Assembly (NCBI GenBank): GCA_041399205.1
Contig: JAWKTK010000015.1
Span: forward strand, 62,001-126,000
Direction of reading: 5' to 3'
DNA from: JAGQOZ01 sp041399205
Lineage (GTDB): Bacteria > Planctomycetota > Planctomycetia > Pirellulales > Pirellulaceae
DNA length: 64,000 nucleotides
Part shown: positions 42,556 to 52,600 of the stretch, piece by piece
Layout of the letters: each line of letters starts with the position of its first letter
Position numbering within the stretch: the first letter of the stretch is position 1
The notes under the pieces: generated by a model
What the model saw: only the letters and a program-made list of their open reading frames with translations
Database searches by the model: none
What the model was told of the DNA's origin: nothing
Program-made: the position numbers and the translations under genes

Positions 42556-43458
42556 TTACTCTGCCGCATCCGCGACGAATAGGCTCAAATGTCCCAACGA
42601 CAGCAGGCCATAATACGTGTATTCGCAGTCCACGGCGTCATCTTCCCAGCTGCCGTAAAAGCCACCTCGGTTGGTCCACAGCGTGTCGATAAAGTCCAAA
42701 CATGGTTCGACCAACATGGAAAAATCGACGTGGAGACCGGCCAACGCATGCAGCGCCGTGGCGGTGGACAACAGATCCGGAACTGGCGCCATTTCCGTGG
42801 GAATGAACCCGCCTTGTTTGTGAAAACGAGACAGCAACCAATCGCCCAGCGACGAATTCGCCTTCCCGCCGAACTGCCGAAACAAAGCCGCTGCAGCAGC
42901 CGATGGCGGCGTTAAACCCATGGGCATATCGTGTTGATTCGTATAACCGCCCGACGGTACTTCCAGGCGCGCCATGCTGTCCAAAATGCGCTGTGGTTCG
43001 GTAATTTCACAGCCCAAATCTTGAAGCGCACCAACGATCATGAAGCTGCCGTATAACGTCGAATGTTCGGCGTTGGGTTCCGTATTGTAACCTCCGTCCG
43101 GCGTGCGATACGTTTGGATACGCTCGATCATAGTGTCACGATCGAATGCGTGCAGTTCGCGAGGCAGCGCGGCCCAGCAGCGAGCTAAACAGGTGAGATG
43201 GATCAAGTCCAATTGGCTGCCATCGGCAAACGGTTTCAAATAGTCCGAGATGCGTTCGAAAGGAACGTCCTGCTGCAACGCCAACAGGCCTTCCATGCCA
43301 AAGACGGTGTAGTACAAGTCGCTCTTACCGTCACGGTCTTGAAAACCGCCATCTGGGTTCATTTGCGAACGAAAAAAATCGGCGACCAATTCGGTCGAAT
43401 CACCCAGCAACTTCGGCGCTAGACGTGCTACTTGCAGCATTTCGAGTCTCAAACTCAC
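42556..43458 (-). CDS. Prenyltransferase/terpene-cyclase-like alpha-alpha toroid protein
   Basis: A 300-residue protein made of about six repeats with GGF/GGY turns (NPDGGFQDRDG, TPDGGYNTEP, VPSGGYTNQ, HKQGGFIPTE, TNRGGFYGSWED, and DCEYTYYGLLSLGHL at the end). This is the layout of protein-prenyltransferase beta subunits and of single-domain terpene cyclase relatives. The zinc ligands of geranylgeranyltransferase beta subunits (Asp, Cys, His) may be present in DDAVDCEYTYYGLL, but I cannot prove them. ATG 43440 is an alternative to the GTG at 43458. Either start overlaps the polyprenyl synthase end by about 40 bases, indicating coupled translation. The role is probably prenyl or cyclic terpene handling. 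Confidence 0.78.
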   Translation of the reverse strand: MSLRLEMLQVARLAPKLLGDSTELVADFFRSQMNPDGGFQDRDGKSDLYYTVFGMEGLLALQQDVPFERISDYLKPFADGSQLDLIHLTCLARCWAALPRELHAFDRDTMIERIQTYRTPDGGYNTEPNAEHSTLYGSFMIVGALQDLGCEITEPQRILDSMARLEVPSGGYTNQHDMPMGLTPPSAAAAALFRQFGGKANSSLGDWLLSRFHKQGGFIPTEMAPVPDLLSTATALHALAGLHVDFSMLVEPCLDFIDTLWTNRGGFYGSWEDDAVDCEYTYYGLLSLGHLSLFVADAAE

Positions 43459-45124
43459 TGCACCAGCCCTTCAATTCGACAGTAAAGATCTTGCTGATTA
43501 CTCGACGCAACAATCCCTTCAAACTGGCATTTTGCAACTTGGCCAGAGACCGAACCGCTTCTTCCTTGTACGATTCCAATAACACTTTGCAGCGATCTTC
43601 AATGCCATATTCTTTCATCAACGCGCGAACTTGTTCCAGTTCATCTGCGTTACATTCGCGCCGCCATGCCTTGGTCAATAACGCTCGTTCATCCGGCTTG
43701 GCCTTGGTTCGTTCATAAGCCAACGCCAGCGGCAGCGAAGGTCGCATCGCTTGCAAATCGTCCGTATCGCTTTGACCGATCAAGTCGTCCAGGTCGTCGC
43801 GAATTTGATAAGCAATCCCCAACGCGTTGCTGTATTCCCGCAAAACGTCTTTGACCGAATCATAGTCGTCCGTAGCTGCACAGCCCATGGCCAACGCCAC
43901 TTCAAACGCGGGCGACGTTTTCTGACGAAAGATATCCAGCACTTCCAATGTCGACAGCGGTTGCGGATTTTGCGCCCAGCAGAGTTCGGCACCTTGTCCC
44001 AAACACAACGTACTGTGGCCCGCTGCGGCGGCTTGCAACATGGCGGCCAAGTTGACGCCGGGTGCGTTGCATTCGCCAATCAAGCGATACCCATCTCCCA
44101 ACAATAGGTCGCCCACGTTCAAGGCAATGGCCGTCCCGTGCTGTTGATGCAACGCCGGTTCGCCATAGCGAATATCATCGTCATCTTCAATGTCGTCGTG
44201 TACCAATGAAGCTTTGTGGAAGCATTCCACGGCGACGGCAATTTTTTTCACGTGATCTGGAATCAGGGTTTCCGGATCGTCTTGCATGGCTTTCCAAGCA
44301 CACGCGGCCAAGAAAGGTCGCCAGCGCTTGCCGTCTTTGGCCAGCCAGCTGCGAGCGATCCGTTCGGTCTCACTGTGGGCTGGTCCCATGATGGCGGCGA
44401 GCGAATCTGATTCGAACCACGTTTGTACTTCGGTTCGCAACGTATCCAAGTTCAAGCGATACGTGCGATCATCACTGGTCAGGTGAATCACTTCCCAGAC
44501 CCAATCCAGGTCGACCGTGACGTCTTTGCAATCATCTTGCAGCAAAGGAACGGCGACGCCGGGAATGGCGGCAGATTCCATGTACGGGAAAGCCTTTTCC
44601 AAAACAGACAAGCAACTAACGCCGACAATGGCGTCAATTTTTCCCGTCTGCACAATGGCCATTACTAAGGCCGAACCTTCTGCCACCAGCACGGCGTAGC
44701 CCAGCTTTTCTGCTTCTTCTTGCAGGTCTTGAATGGAACACAAGCCACACTGTTTACACAGCAGGCCGAATTCATCGAACGGAGCGGGGCATTGGTCTTC
44801 AATCCGCAAACATTTGGGCAACAGCAGTAACCGACGGTTGTACGGAACCGAAGCCAGCGAATCTTTCCACACTTCGCTGTTGAGCAGAACGCCCACGTAG
44901 TCGACATACTTCGCGTCGATTTGCTTGGCTTCCGCAAACGATTCCGCCATGGCTCGTAATTCGCTCATCGGCAGCGGCGGTACTGGCTTTTCGGTCGCAA
45001 CAAACTCTTTGAGCCAGGCGCGAATTTGTTCGCGCTGTTGACGCGTGGGCGGAATGTTCTCTTGCGGTGGACGTTCGATTTGAACCGGGGTGGCTCGAGG
45101 AATATTGATAACAGGTAAATCCAT
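43400..45124 (-). CDS. DUF116-polyprenyl diphosphate synthase fusion
   Basis: A 574-aa protein. Residues about 75-225 are a DUF116 domain with a cysteine cluster: Cys105 (PKCLRIEDQC), Cys112, Cys123, Cys126 and Cys129 (CKQCGLCS), plus Cys171 and Cys199, consistent with an Fe-S or zinc site. Residues about 240-545 are an all-helical trans-prenyltransferase with first Asp-rich motif HDDIEDDDDIRYG (DD at 310-311), GDLLLGDG, and second motif QIRDDLDD (443-447). Such enzymes condense isopentenyl diphosphate units to a chain whose length cannot be told here. The joining of a Cys-rich domain to a prenyl synthase is unusual and hints at redox or metal control. It is followed downstream, with overlap, by the toroid protein. 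Confidence 0.9.
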   Translation of the reverse strand: MDLPVINIPRATPVQIERPPQENIPPTRQQREQIRAWLKEFVATEKPVPPLPMSELRAMAESFAEAKQIDAKYVDYVGVLLNSEVWKDSLASVPYNRRLLLLPKCLRIEDQCPAPFDEFGLLCKQCGLCSIQDLQEEAEKLGYAVLVAEGSALVMAIVQTGKIDAIVGVSCLSVLEKAFPYMESAAIPGVAVPLLQDDCKDVTVDLDWVWEVIHLTSDDRTYRLNLDTLRTEVQTWFESDSLAAIMGPAHSETERIARSWLAKDGKRWRPFLAACAWKAMQDDPETLIPDHVKKIAVAVECFHKASLVHDDIEDDDDIRYGEPALHQQHGTAIALNVGDLLLGDGYRLIGECNAPGVNLAAMLQAAAAGHSTLCLGQGAELCWAQNPQPLSTLEVLDIFRQKTSPAFEVALAMGCAATDDYDSVKDVLREYSNALGIAYQIRDDLDDLIGQSDTDDLQAMRPSLPLALAYERTKAKPDERALLTKAWRRECNADELEQVRALMKEYGIEDRCKVLLESYKEEAVRSLAKLQNASLKGLLRRVISKIFTVELKGWCSEFETRNAASSTSSAEVAG

Positions 45125-45226
45125 GCTCTCACCTTGATGGCGGTTCTGATAAATAAATTGTTGGCGATAGACGCCACATTACGTTGCGCCGACGTTCTGG
45201 TTGGAAGCTATTTCAAGACGCGGCGG

Positions 45227-46501
45227 TTAGGTGTATGCTCCGAAACCAAAGAACCAATGCTTCTTGGCAAAGCGATAGGCCCAGTGTTCTTCGGGGATTT
45301 CGTTTCCGGGATTGTGTTGGCTGGTACGAGGTTCCAGGTCGTCGAGTTCGGCAATCGCGGTACCTCGTTGCGTGGTGTCATTGGCCGAATGCTTTTCGAC
45401 CAAATGTTTCACCAAATCGGGGCGTTCCAGGATAACACAACCTCGAGTTGCATGTGCCGAAGTTTCGCGAAAGTCCTTCAGGAATTCGGACTTGGTCATG
45501 ATGTTGTACACGCTGGGTTCGTCATAAATGGTATTGGTGGCGAATTGCAATACTGGACATGGTTCAATCGCTCCTGACGGGCCAATATGATGACTCACAC
45601 CGGTGGCCATGGGACATAACGCTTGACCTTGATCATCCCAGTAGGCATCCACAATGGCAATCGGCAGTTTGGCTCGCATCTGCACCACAAATTTGCGAAT
45701 TTGCAGCACCTGTTCCGGCGTTAATGCGAGTTCCGGCGCGGGATCCGGCCCGACCACTCGGTACGTGTGGAACCAAGCGTAATGCACGCCCATTTCAATC
45801 AACCGTTTCAACCAGGCTTCGCTGACCAAATCGATATTGGTTTGGCAGACGCTGGTGGCCACGCCTACAATCAGTTTGTTGTTGACGCAATTCTGCAGGC
45901 CTTGCATTGTCTTGTTCAGCACGTCCTTGTTGCCTCGACGCTGATCGCTGACCACTTCGGTTCCTTCGATGCTGATCAACGGCGTGGCGTTACCGAGTCT
46001 TCTCAGTTCTTTGGCGACTTCGTCTGTGATTAATTGCCCATTAGTGAAGATTTGGAAATAGCAATCGGGATGTGCCGCCAAGATTTCCATCAGCTGCGGA
46101 TGCATGAACGGTTCGCCACCTAACAAACCGAAGTAGCTGTTCCCGTGCTTCTTGGCATCATTGATCACTCGGTTCATGTTGTCCAAGTCAATCATTTCTC
46201 GCGGAGAAGCGACATCGACCCAGCACCCCTGACAGCGCAATTGACAACTGTTAATCAATGAAATGAACAGGAAAGGCGGAAAGTGGATACCCTTTTTCAA
46301 GCGTTTCTTGTAACGCTGGACAGAACGCATTCCTTTGTAACCGAAGTTGTAAGCAAACTTCCACAGAAGCCGCTTATCGGTTTCGGTCAGCATTCGCATG
46401 GCAAGTTGCGGAACCATTTTCTCTTTCGTTTCTAATCGACGTTGGACGAAGGGTCGGTATTTCTTTTGACGTCGCGCTAGAGCAAGTGGCCAAAGAAACA
46501 T
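45227..46501 (-). CDS. Radical SAM protein (HpnH-like)
   Basis: About 424 aa. The cluster-binding motif is CQLRCQGCW (Cys-x3-Cys-x2-Cys), followed by GLLGGEPFMHPQ (the GGE motif contacting SAM) and SIEGTE. Further cysteines near the C-terminus (CPMATGVSHHIGPSGAIEPCPVLQF) look like a SPASM/Twitch-type auxiliary site. The fold and motif spacing recall HpnH, the adenosyl-hopene synthase, but I cannot assign that reaction. A GTG at 46516 is in frame but lies in a repeat; ATG 46501 or a later Met (46417) is likelier. Its neighbours, a ferredoxin upstream and a prenyl synthase downstream, suggest a radical modification of an isoprenoid. Confidence 0.85.
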   Translation of the reverse strand: MFLWPLALARRQKKYRPFVQRRLETKEKMVPQLAMRMLTETDKRLLWKFAYNFGYKGMRSVQRYKKRLKKGIHFPPFLFISLINSCQLRCQGCWVDVASPREMIDLDNMNRVINDAKKHGNSYFGLLGGEPFMHPQLMEILAAHPDCYFQIFTNGQLITDEVAKELRRLGNATPLISIEGTEVVSDQRRGNKDVLNKTMQGLQNCVNNKLIVGVATSVCQTNIDLVSEAWLKRLIEMGVHYAWFHTYRVVGPDPAPELALTPEQVLQIRKFVVQMRAKLPIAIVDAYWDDQGQALCPMATGVSHHIGPSGAIEPCPVLQFATNTIYDEPSVYNIMTKSEFLKDFRETSAHATRGCVILERPDLVKHLVEKHSANDTTQRGTAIAELDDLEPRTSQHNPGNEIPEEHWAYRFAKKHWFFGFGAYT

Positions 46502-46505
46502 CCCA

Positions 46506-46568
46506 TTTTCCCTCACTAACGTTTCAGGCTATGACGTTTCGGGCTATGAAAAAACGCAACTACTTCTA
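46506..46568. repeat. Half copy of the palindromic dispersed repeat
   Basis: Right-arm sequence TTTTCCCTCACTAACGTTTC, then GGGCTATGAAAAAACGCAAC, of the family found at 42380 and 55485. It covers the last codons of the ferredoxin gene (tail SSCVFS) and the GTG start considered for the radical SAM gene, so both ends are shaped by the repeat. Confidence 0.75.
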
Positions 46569-47433
46569 AAATTATTTCTGGCCTGCTGATCCAAAGCCGC
46601 TTGAGCTTTCTGTTTGGCTTGTTCGGCCTTGTCTTTGATTTCGGCCATGCTGGGCAAATTCGCCAAAACGTCGACGGGGATATCCAAGTCTCCCATCTCT
46701 TTTTGCAATGCCTGCATACAACGTTGACGTTCCTTCAGTGCCCGATCGTCGTCTCGTTCTTTGGAAAACCGAGACTTCGCCTTGGCGCTACGGTCACGAA
46801 GCATGGAATAGATATCACCACCCAACAGGGATGAAATATCCACCTTCATGGCTTCGCGACGAACGTCATCGTCACTGACTTCATCTCCGTTGATGGGCCC
46901 CGCTTTGTACTTGGGAAACAGAATGGCCACTTCCGGACAAACTCGCGAACAAGCCGGACAATCGGTCTTGCACTTCGTTTCATTCTGAACGGTAATCTGA
47001 CCTGCTGATGTGACGCCGTAAACATCAAACAGGCAAAAGCTCAGGCACTGCATGCAGTTGGTGCAACGCGAAAATCAATTACCGGAAACCACGGTTTCCA
47101 GCCACCCGGAGTGGGACGATTGGCTTCGCTGCAAAGGTCTTCCAATTCCTGGACGGTGGATTCTACCGACCTATCCTGAATGTCAATGGTGCGAACCAAG
47201 GTTGCTTTATCATTCGAAGCGAATTCAGGTATGCCTTGGTCGAATTTTCCCAACACCACCAACTGGCCGTGACCTTGATCTGCTAATTGTCCATCCGGTC
47301 GAACTCGGCTAATCGAATAACCTTTTTCCAAAAGCGTCTGCAGCAATTGAAACCGATCTGCGGCGGACAATGGCTGACTGCCGTGGCCTTCGTAAAGGAC
47401 AATTCGCAATGAATTTTCAGCGGATGCAATCAT
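46544..47433 (-). CDS. 4Fe-4S ferredoxin-domain protein with N- and C-terminal extensions (one frameshift)
   Basis: About 296 aa after one base is restored. An N-terminal domain of about 105 residues (IVLYEGHGSQPLSAADRFQLLQ) has no family I know. Then comes a bacterial ferredoxin-like domain with CTNCMQCLSFC (first cluster motif) and CKTDCPACSRVCPEVAILFPKY (second), and a charged, helical C-terminal tail. In the sequence as given the frame breaks at about 47077: adding one T to the TTTT run gives IDFSRCTNCMQC and joins the frames 47041-47433 and 46544-47053. The start ATG overlaps the stop of the preceding gene (ATGA), so translation is coupled. It probably delivers electrons to the radical SAM enzyme next door. 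Confidence 0.82.
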
Positions 47434-47789
47434 GTCTGATCCTGTGATGACGAATCTTCATCTTGGTCCAATATATCGGCCACAATCTGATCTGACGATT
47501 CCGTACGCATGTTATGAATGTGGATGCCGCTATCTGGTAAAGGAGCACCGGCGGCGGAAAACAACCATTTCACTGCTCGAGGATAACAGGCCACAATCTG
47601 GACGTCACCCGCGTTGGCAATTTGGTGCAGGACGGGATCCTTTTGAGCGGACATTTCACACAGATCGGCCACGCAATCAAACGCCGCGTCGGACGCGGAT
47701 AATCGTTCCAATACACCTTGTTTCACATCCGCCGGGATGACTTTTGCGTAGGCGCAATGGCAATACAGAATGCGTTTTGGCTTGTTCAT
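47430..47789 (-). CDS. Small cysteine-containing protein, unknown function
   Basis: A 119-residue protein starting MNKPKRILYCHCAYAKVIP. Cysteines occur in CHC (10-12), DLCEMSA, and ACYPRAVKWLF, a spacing that could hold an Fe-S cluster or a redox disulfide. The C-terminus is acidic. I recall similar proteins beside ferredoxin/radical SAM genes, sometimes loosely called heterodisulfide-reductase-like, but no function is established. It overlaps the ferredoxin gene by four bases (ATGA) and follows the CobW gene by 137 bp, so it belongs to the operon. Confidence 0.7.
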   Translation of the reverse strand: MNKPKRILYCHCAYAKVIPADVKQGVLERLSASDAAFDCVADLCEMSAQKDPVLHQIANAGDVQIVACYPRAVKWLFSAAGAPLPDSGIHIHNMRTESSDQIVADILDQDEDSSSQDQT

Positions 47790-47926
47790 GAAAAGTCAAA
47801 GTAAGAATGACAAAGGAGTTGAACAGGGACAATGGTTCGTTTGTTTGGTAACGCGCCAAGTTGGGGACGGTCTACCCTTCGTTTTAAGGCCCAACGAATG
47901 ACATCGGATCCAAATCGCGTACGGAT

Positions 47927-49027
47927 CTAAGTTACACGGTGCGTCGGCGTGGGACGTCCTGGCTGAAACGCTTCTAAATGGCTTGGCGTTGCCTTTAGCC
48001 TATGGGACGAAAAAACGTCTCGCAACTCCTCTTGAACAATCCGTTTCAATTCGTCCGGACCCATTTCCGCTCGGACATTCACCGTCAACGAACCGGCTGA
48101 CAGCGGCGACTGAAGTTGGAAAGCCAGTTCGATACTGGATTCGGTTCGAACCAAATTGGCCACGGCCAAATCATTACCGACATCGGGCGAAAGCGTCATC
48201 TTCAGATGCGCCACTTGGCCGTCTGCCGCTTCGATTCGTTGCTGCACGCGACGACCGATAACATCCAACAGCTGGTTGCCATCCCATTCTTCCGCCGCTT
48301 CGAGTTGATACCCCGCATTCAACCAGCCCAACAGGGCTTCGCCCTCCGCGTAAACATCGTAGTCTACGTCCATGGCCGCACGCTGTTGTAACGTTTGCGA
48401 TTGAATCATGTGCCACCAGTCAGAGATGCCTTGGTTGGTCCTGGCAATCATGCGAACCAAAGTAGCATTGCTAAATCGCTTCCTTAGCGCGTCTTCCAAG
48501 CGGCCCAACTGGGATTCATCTAACAGATCACACTTGTTAATCACAATGATGTCGGCTTCTTCCAATTGTTTTTCATAAATGTAGCGAACCTTCTGCGAAA
48601 AGTTTTTGCCGGCTTCTAGACCTAAAACTCGAGCCGCTCGAAGCGGATCAATCATGACGCTTAGCGGAGCAATCGAATATTGATCTCCGTACATTTGTTG
48701 TAGCGGGTAGCTGACCGTGGCTTTCAGGTCCGTGCAGCTGCCCACGGGTTCGGCAATCAGGATGTCCGGCGCGGTTTCCGTTGTCAGTTTGCTGGCAGCT
48801 TCCATCAGTGACGTGAATTTACAACAAAAACAACCGCCCGTGATTTCTTCCGTGGCATACCCATGAGACGACAACATCTGCGTGTCCACCAGTCCGACAC
48901 TTTGATCGTTGGTGATCAGGCCAATGCGTTGGCCTTCTGCTTCCAACAACTGTGCCAGTCGCAAAATGGCGGTGGTCTTGCCGGCGCCTAAAAAGCCGCC
49001 AACCATGATGTAGCGAGCGTTCAGCAT
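47927..49027 (-). CDS. CobW/COG0523-family GTPase (metal chaperone-like)
   Basis: A 366-aa G3E-family P-loop GTPase. Walker A is GGFLGAGKTT (10-19). The metal-binding GGCFCC (64-69) has Cys66, Cys68 and Cys69, and the NKxD-type motif is INKCDLLD. Family members hand zinc, cobalt or nickel to client enzymes. It overlaps the GcvH-like gene by seven bases. Within this operon the likely client is a metalloprotein of the pathway, perhaps the DUF116 or Cys proteins, but this is inference. Confidence 0.9.
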   Translation of the reverse strand: MLNARYIMVGGFLGAGKTTAILRLAQLLEAEGQRIGLITNDQSVGLVDTQMLSSHGYATEEITGGCFCCKFTSLMEAASKLTTETAPDILIAEPVGSCTDLKATVSYPLQQMYGDQYSIAPLSVMIDPLRAARVLGLEAGKNFSQKVRYIYEKQLEEADIIVINKCDLLDESQLGRLEDALRKRFSNATLVRMIARTNQGISDWWHMIQSQTLQQRAAMDVDYDVYAEGEALLGWLNAGYQLEAAEEWDGNQLLDVIGRRVQQRIEAADGQVAHLKMTLSPDVGNDLAVANLVRTESSIELAFQLQSPLSAGSLTVNVRAEMGPDELKRIVQEELRDVFSSHRLKATPSHLEAFQPGRPTPTHRVT

Positions 49028-49500
49028 TCTGGTTCGCCCTTTGCTTGTTCTTGTGCCAGAATTCGATCAATGCAAACGTCCAAGTGTTGCACGTAGCCAT
49101 TCACGTCCAATGACCGTTCGTCTGGTTGACCTTTGATTTGATACAGCCAGCCTTGATCGTACAGGTCTTTGTCTAATAACGTCGAATCGGCGAAAAGATC
49201 TGCATTCGCGCCGATAAACTGTCCATCTGCCACCGCAAACAGATCTGAAACTGCCTTGAAGCCTTCAATCCAACCGATGGTGTCGCCCACCTGGATCGTC
49301 GAATCGGGCCGTACCGTGAATTCATGTTCAACAAGATCGCCCAACATCCGAGTCGCAAATTTGGTAACACCAATACGCCATGTCTGCGGTTGAACTTCGC
49401 ATAACCAATAGTGGGACAGCGAGTAGCGAAATTGCTTGGGCAAACGAGTCGCAAATCTCGCTCGTTTGTAGTAGACCGTTTCTAAAGGATCAATCGGCAA
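49021..49500 (-). CDS. GcvH-like lipoyl carrier protein
   Basis: A 159-aa protein with the glycine cleavage H-protein fold: HYWLCEVQPQTWRIGVTKFATRMLGD, then GWIEGFKAVSDLFAVADGQFIGANADL, where Lys82 sits at the lipoylation position (family pattern ExxKAxxD/E). No T, L or P protein genes are nearby, so it is unlikely to serve glycine cleavage. Stand-alone GcvH-like proteins such as LbpA carry intermediates in sulfur metabolism, and something similar is possible here. First gene of the operon. Confidence 0.85.
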   Translation of the reverse strand: MPIDPLETVYYKRARFATRLPKQFRYSLSHYWLCEVQPQTWRIGVTKFATRMLGDLVEHEFTVRPDSTIQVGDTIGWIEGFKAVSDLFAVADGQFIGANADLFADSTLLDKDLYDQGWLYQIKGQPDERSLDVNGYVQHLDVCIDRILAQEQAKGEPEC

Positions 49501-49607
49501 GGCAACACCCGCAGCAGGACAGACGTGACAAATAACAACAACGCGAATTATACACCATTCACGCTCGCAGAATCACCTCGGTCAAAGTCACTTCGCGCTG
49601 CCGTTTT

Positions 49608-52600
49608 TCAGCCGGAATTAACGCCTTCCGATTCGATTTGTGCTTCCCATAGCGGATCGTCGAATCCAAAACGCATCTTGGTCTCCATGTACAGCGCGTA
49701 TAACGTCGGCACAATGAACGAAGTCAGCGGTTCGGCCAGCATGCCTCCAAAGACCGGCAACGCCATCGCGCGAGCCACATCCGCTCCTCGACCATCCGAC
49801 AGCATCACGGGCACCAATGCAATCAACGTGGTAACTGTGGTCATCACACACGGTCGAATTCGCTTAAGGCCCGCTTCGTAAATGGTGTCACGCACTTGCT
49901 GCACACTGGTTACCTCGCGACGACCTAGTAACTGAAAAATATAAGTGGCCATCACCACGCCATCGTCTACCGCAATGCCGAATAACGCGATGAACCCAAC
50001 CCACACGGCCGTATTTAGTTCCACGCCCATCACCGCCACCGCCACCATGCCACCTGCAAACGCCACCGGAATGCCACTGAAGACCGCCAGTGAAATAGGA
50101 AAGTTGCGAAACTGCAGGTAGATCAAAAACAGATTGACCGCCATCACCAGCGGAATGATCCACATCAAGCGACGGTTCGCTTCCAGCTGATTCCGAAAGC
50201 TGCCCACCGCCTCCAACGAATAACCGGGCGGCAAATGCAGTCGATCAGGATCGTCGTCGGCCAATGTTTGCGAATTCCGCAACTGTGCTTCGATGGCAGC
50301 CACCGATTCCAAATCGCCCGCCACGCCGCTGGTAGAAAAAGCCACATGGGCTACCAGCCGAGCGTTCTCGCTGGTAATCGCGCCTGGTCCCCAGGTGGTT
50401 TTCAGTTCGGCCAATTCGGAAAGAGGCACCGTCGCGCCGCTATGCGTGACGATTGGCAAGCGGTTCAGCTGCTCGATGTGTTCGCGCAGATTTCGTGCAT
50501 AACGAATTCGCACCGGATAGCGTTCACGACCTTCCACAGTGCGAATCAAATTCATGCCGCCCAACGCCGTTTCAATCACTTGGTTAACCATCATAGTCGA
50601 CATGCCATATCGAGCCGCCGAATCTCGGTTGACCGAAAATTCAATGTACGGCTTGCCCAATACGATATCCGGGTTCACCGTCGCAGGATTGACGAACGGA
50701 GACTTCTTCAATTGAGCTGCCACGGTATGAGCGGCCTGTGACAATTGCGATAATTCATCACCGTAAATCCGAATTGCCATCGGCGCCTTGATGCCGCTTT
50801 GCAACATCACCACTCGACCCTCAATCGGTTGCAACGGCGACGCCGGCGTGACGCCAGGTAGCGTCGCCACTTGGTTGATCTGGTTCCACACATGCTTGGC
50901 ATCCACGCCAGGACGCCATTCATCTTTGGGGCGCAGCATCACATACGTTTCAACCATGGCGGCCGGTGCTGGATCCAACGCCGATTCCACTCGACCAATC
51001 TTCCCCAGCACATCCTGCACTTCGGGAATCTGCCGAATCAACACGTCTTGCGTCTGCAGGATGGTCATTGCTTGACTGAAACTGACCGCCGGAAAAAACG
51101 TCGGCATGTAGAACCAACTTCCTTCGTCCAGCGCAATCCAGTCGTCCGACTGCAAACCGGTAAACGGATGTTTGGCCGAAACATAGCCAGGCACCTCGTT
51201 CAAGTTCGCACCGACTTGGCTGGCCGTCCATTCCACCGGGCGCAGGATGGTGGGAAACCCGATCCACGCGCCCAGGCCCGTCAGCAACAGCAGCGCCGGC
51301 AACGAAAGGGAAACCAATTTGTGGTCCAAGGCGTAACGCAATCGAGCGGCATAGAGCCAGCGCACGGCGACTGGTGGGAATGTCATCGATCGGCCGAATT
51401 CGTTCTCGCATCCATTGCCAGCCCACCACAAACCCGACGGTCGCCACCAACAGCGTATTCGCCCAAGCAGGCAGCCGCGTCCATTCGGCGAGACGGTCTT
51501 TCCAGATCCACCATCCCAACGCACTGGCTAACAAGGCAAACAGGATCGCCGACGGCTGCCGCTGTCGGTTTCGTTCGAACCTTCTGCTTCAACAAAATGC
51601 GACTGAAAGCCGGGACAATGGTGACCGAAGTGATCAAAGCGCCGCCGCAATCGCAAACGTTTTGGTGAACGCCAACGGGCTGAACAACCGGTGGTCTCGT
51701 CCTGTCAGAAAGAAGACCTGCAGAAAGCTGACAATGGTGGTCATCACCGCCGTCACCACCGCCGGAGCCACCTCAATGGAGGCTTGTTCAATCTGTTGGA
51801 TCTGACGATTGGATGCATCGGAATCGTCTGCGGCACCATCATCCACGGCCAATTGCTGAAAAATGTTTTCCAGAAACGATAATGCCCATATCCACCATGG
51901 TGCCGATGGCAATGGCGATGCCCGCCAGTGACATAATGTTGGCATCCACACTGGTAAATCGCATGGCTATGAAGGCCATCAGCACAGCCACGGGCAAACA
52001 AATGGCCACGGTCAAACTACTACGCACATGCAGCAAGAATAGCAGGATCACGGCCGACGTAATCAAGATTTCTTCCAGCAGTGCGTTGCTGAGCGTGGCC
52101 ATGGTTTCATTGATCAATCCGGTTCGATCGTAGATCGATTTGATCTTCACACCGTGCAACGCCGGTTCGATTTGCCGAATCTTCTGATGCACTCGATCGA
52201 TGACATTTCGAGGATTCTGGCCGTAGCGCATCACCACCACTCCGCCTACCGATTCCGAACCGTTGTAGTCGCTCCGCGGCGAAAATCTGGCCCCAGCTGT
52301 ACCGAAGCGACGTCGCGAATTCATCGGCACCGCATCAATCTGTTTAATCACCGTGTCTTCGATATCTCGAACGGCCTTGTCCACATCTCCGTCCGATCCC
52401 AAAATCCTTTGCCGCGAAGGATAAATTCCATGCCCGAAGTTTCCAGCGTCTTGGGCGCTCACGTCCAAGTTAGATGCCTTGATGGAGTTGATCACTTGAT
52501 CTAACGGCACTTGAAAGTAACGCAGCTTTGTTAGGATCCACTTCGATCTGATACTGCCGCACGTAACCGCCAATCGACGCAACTTCGCTGACTCCTTCCA

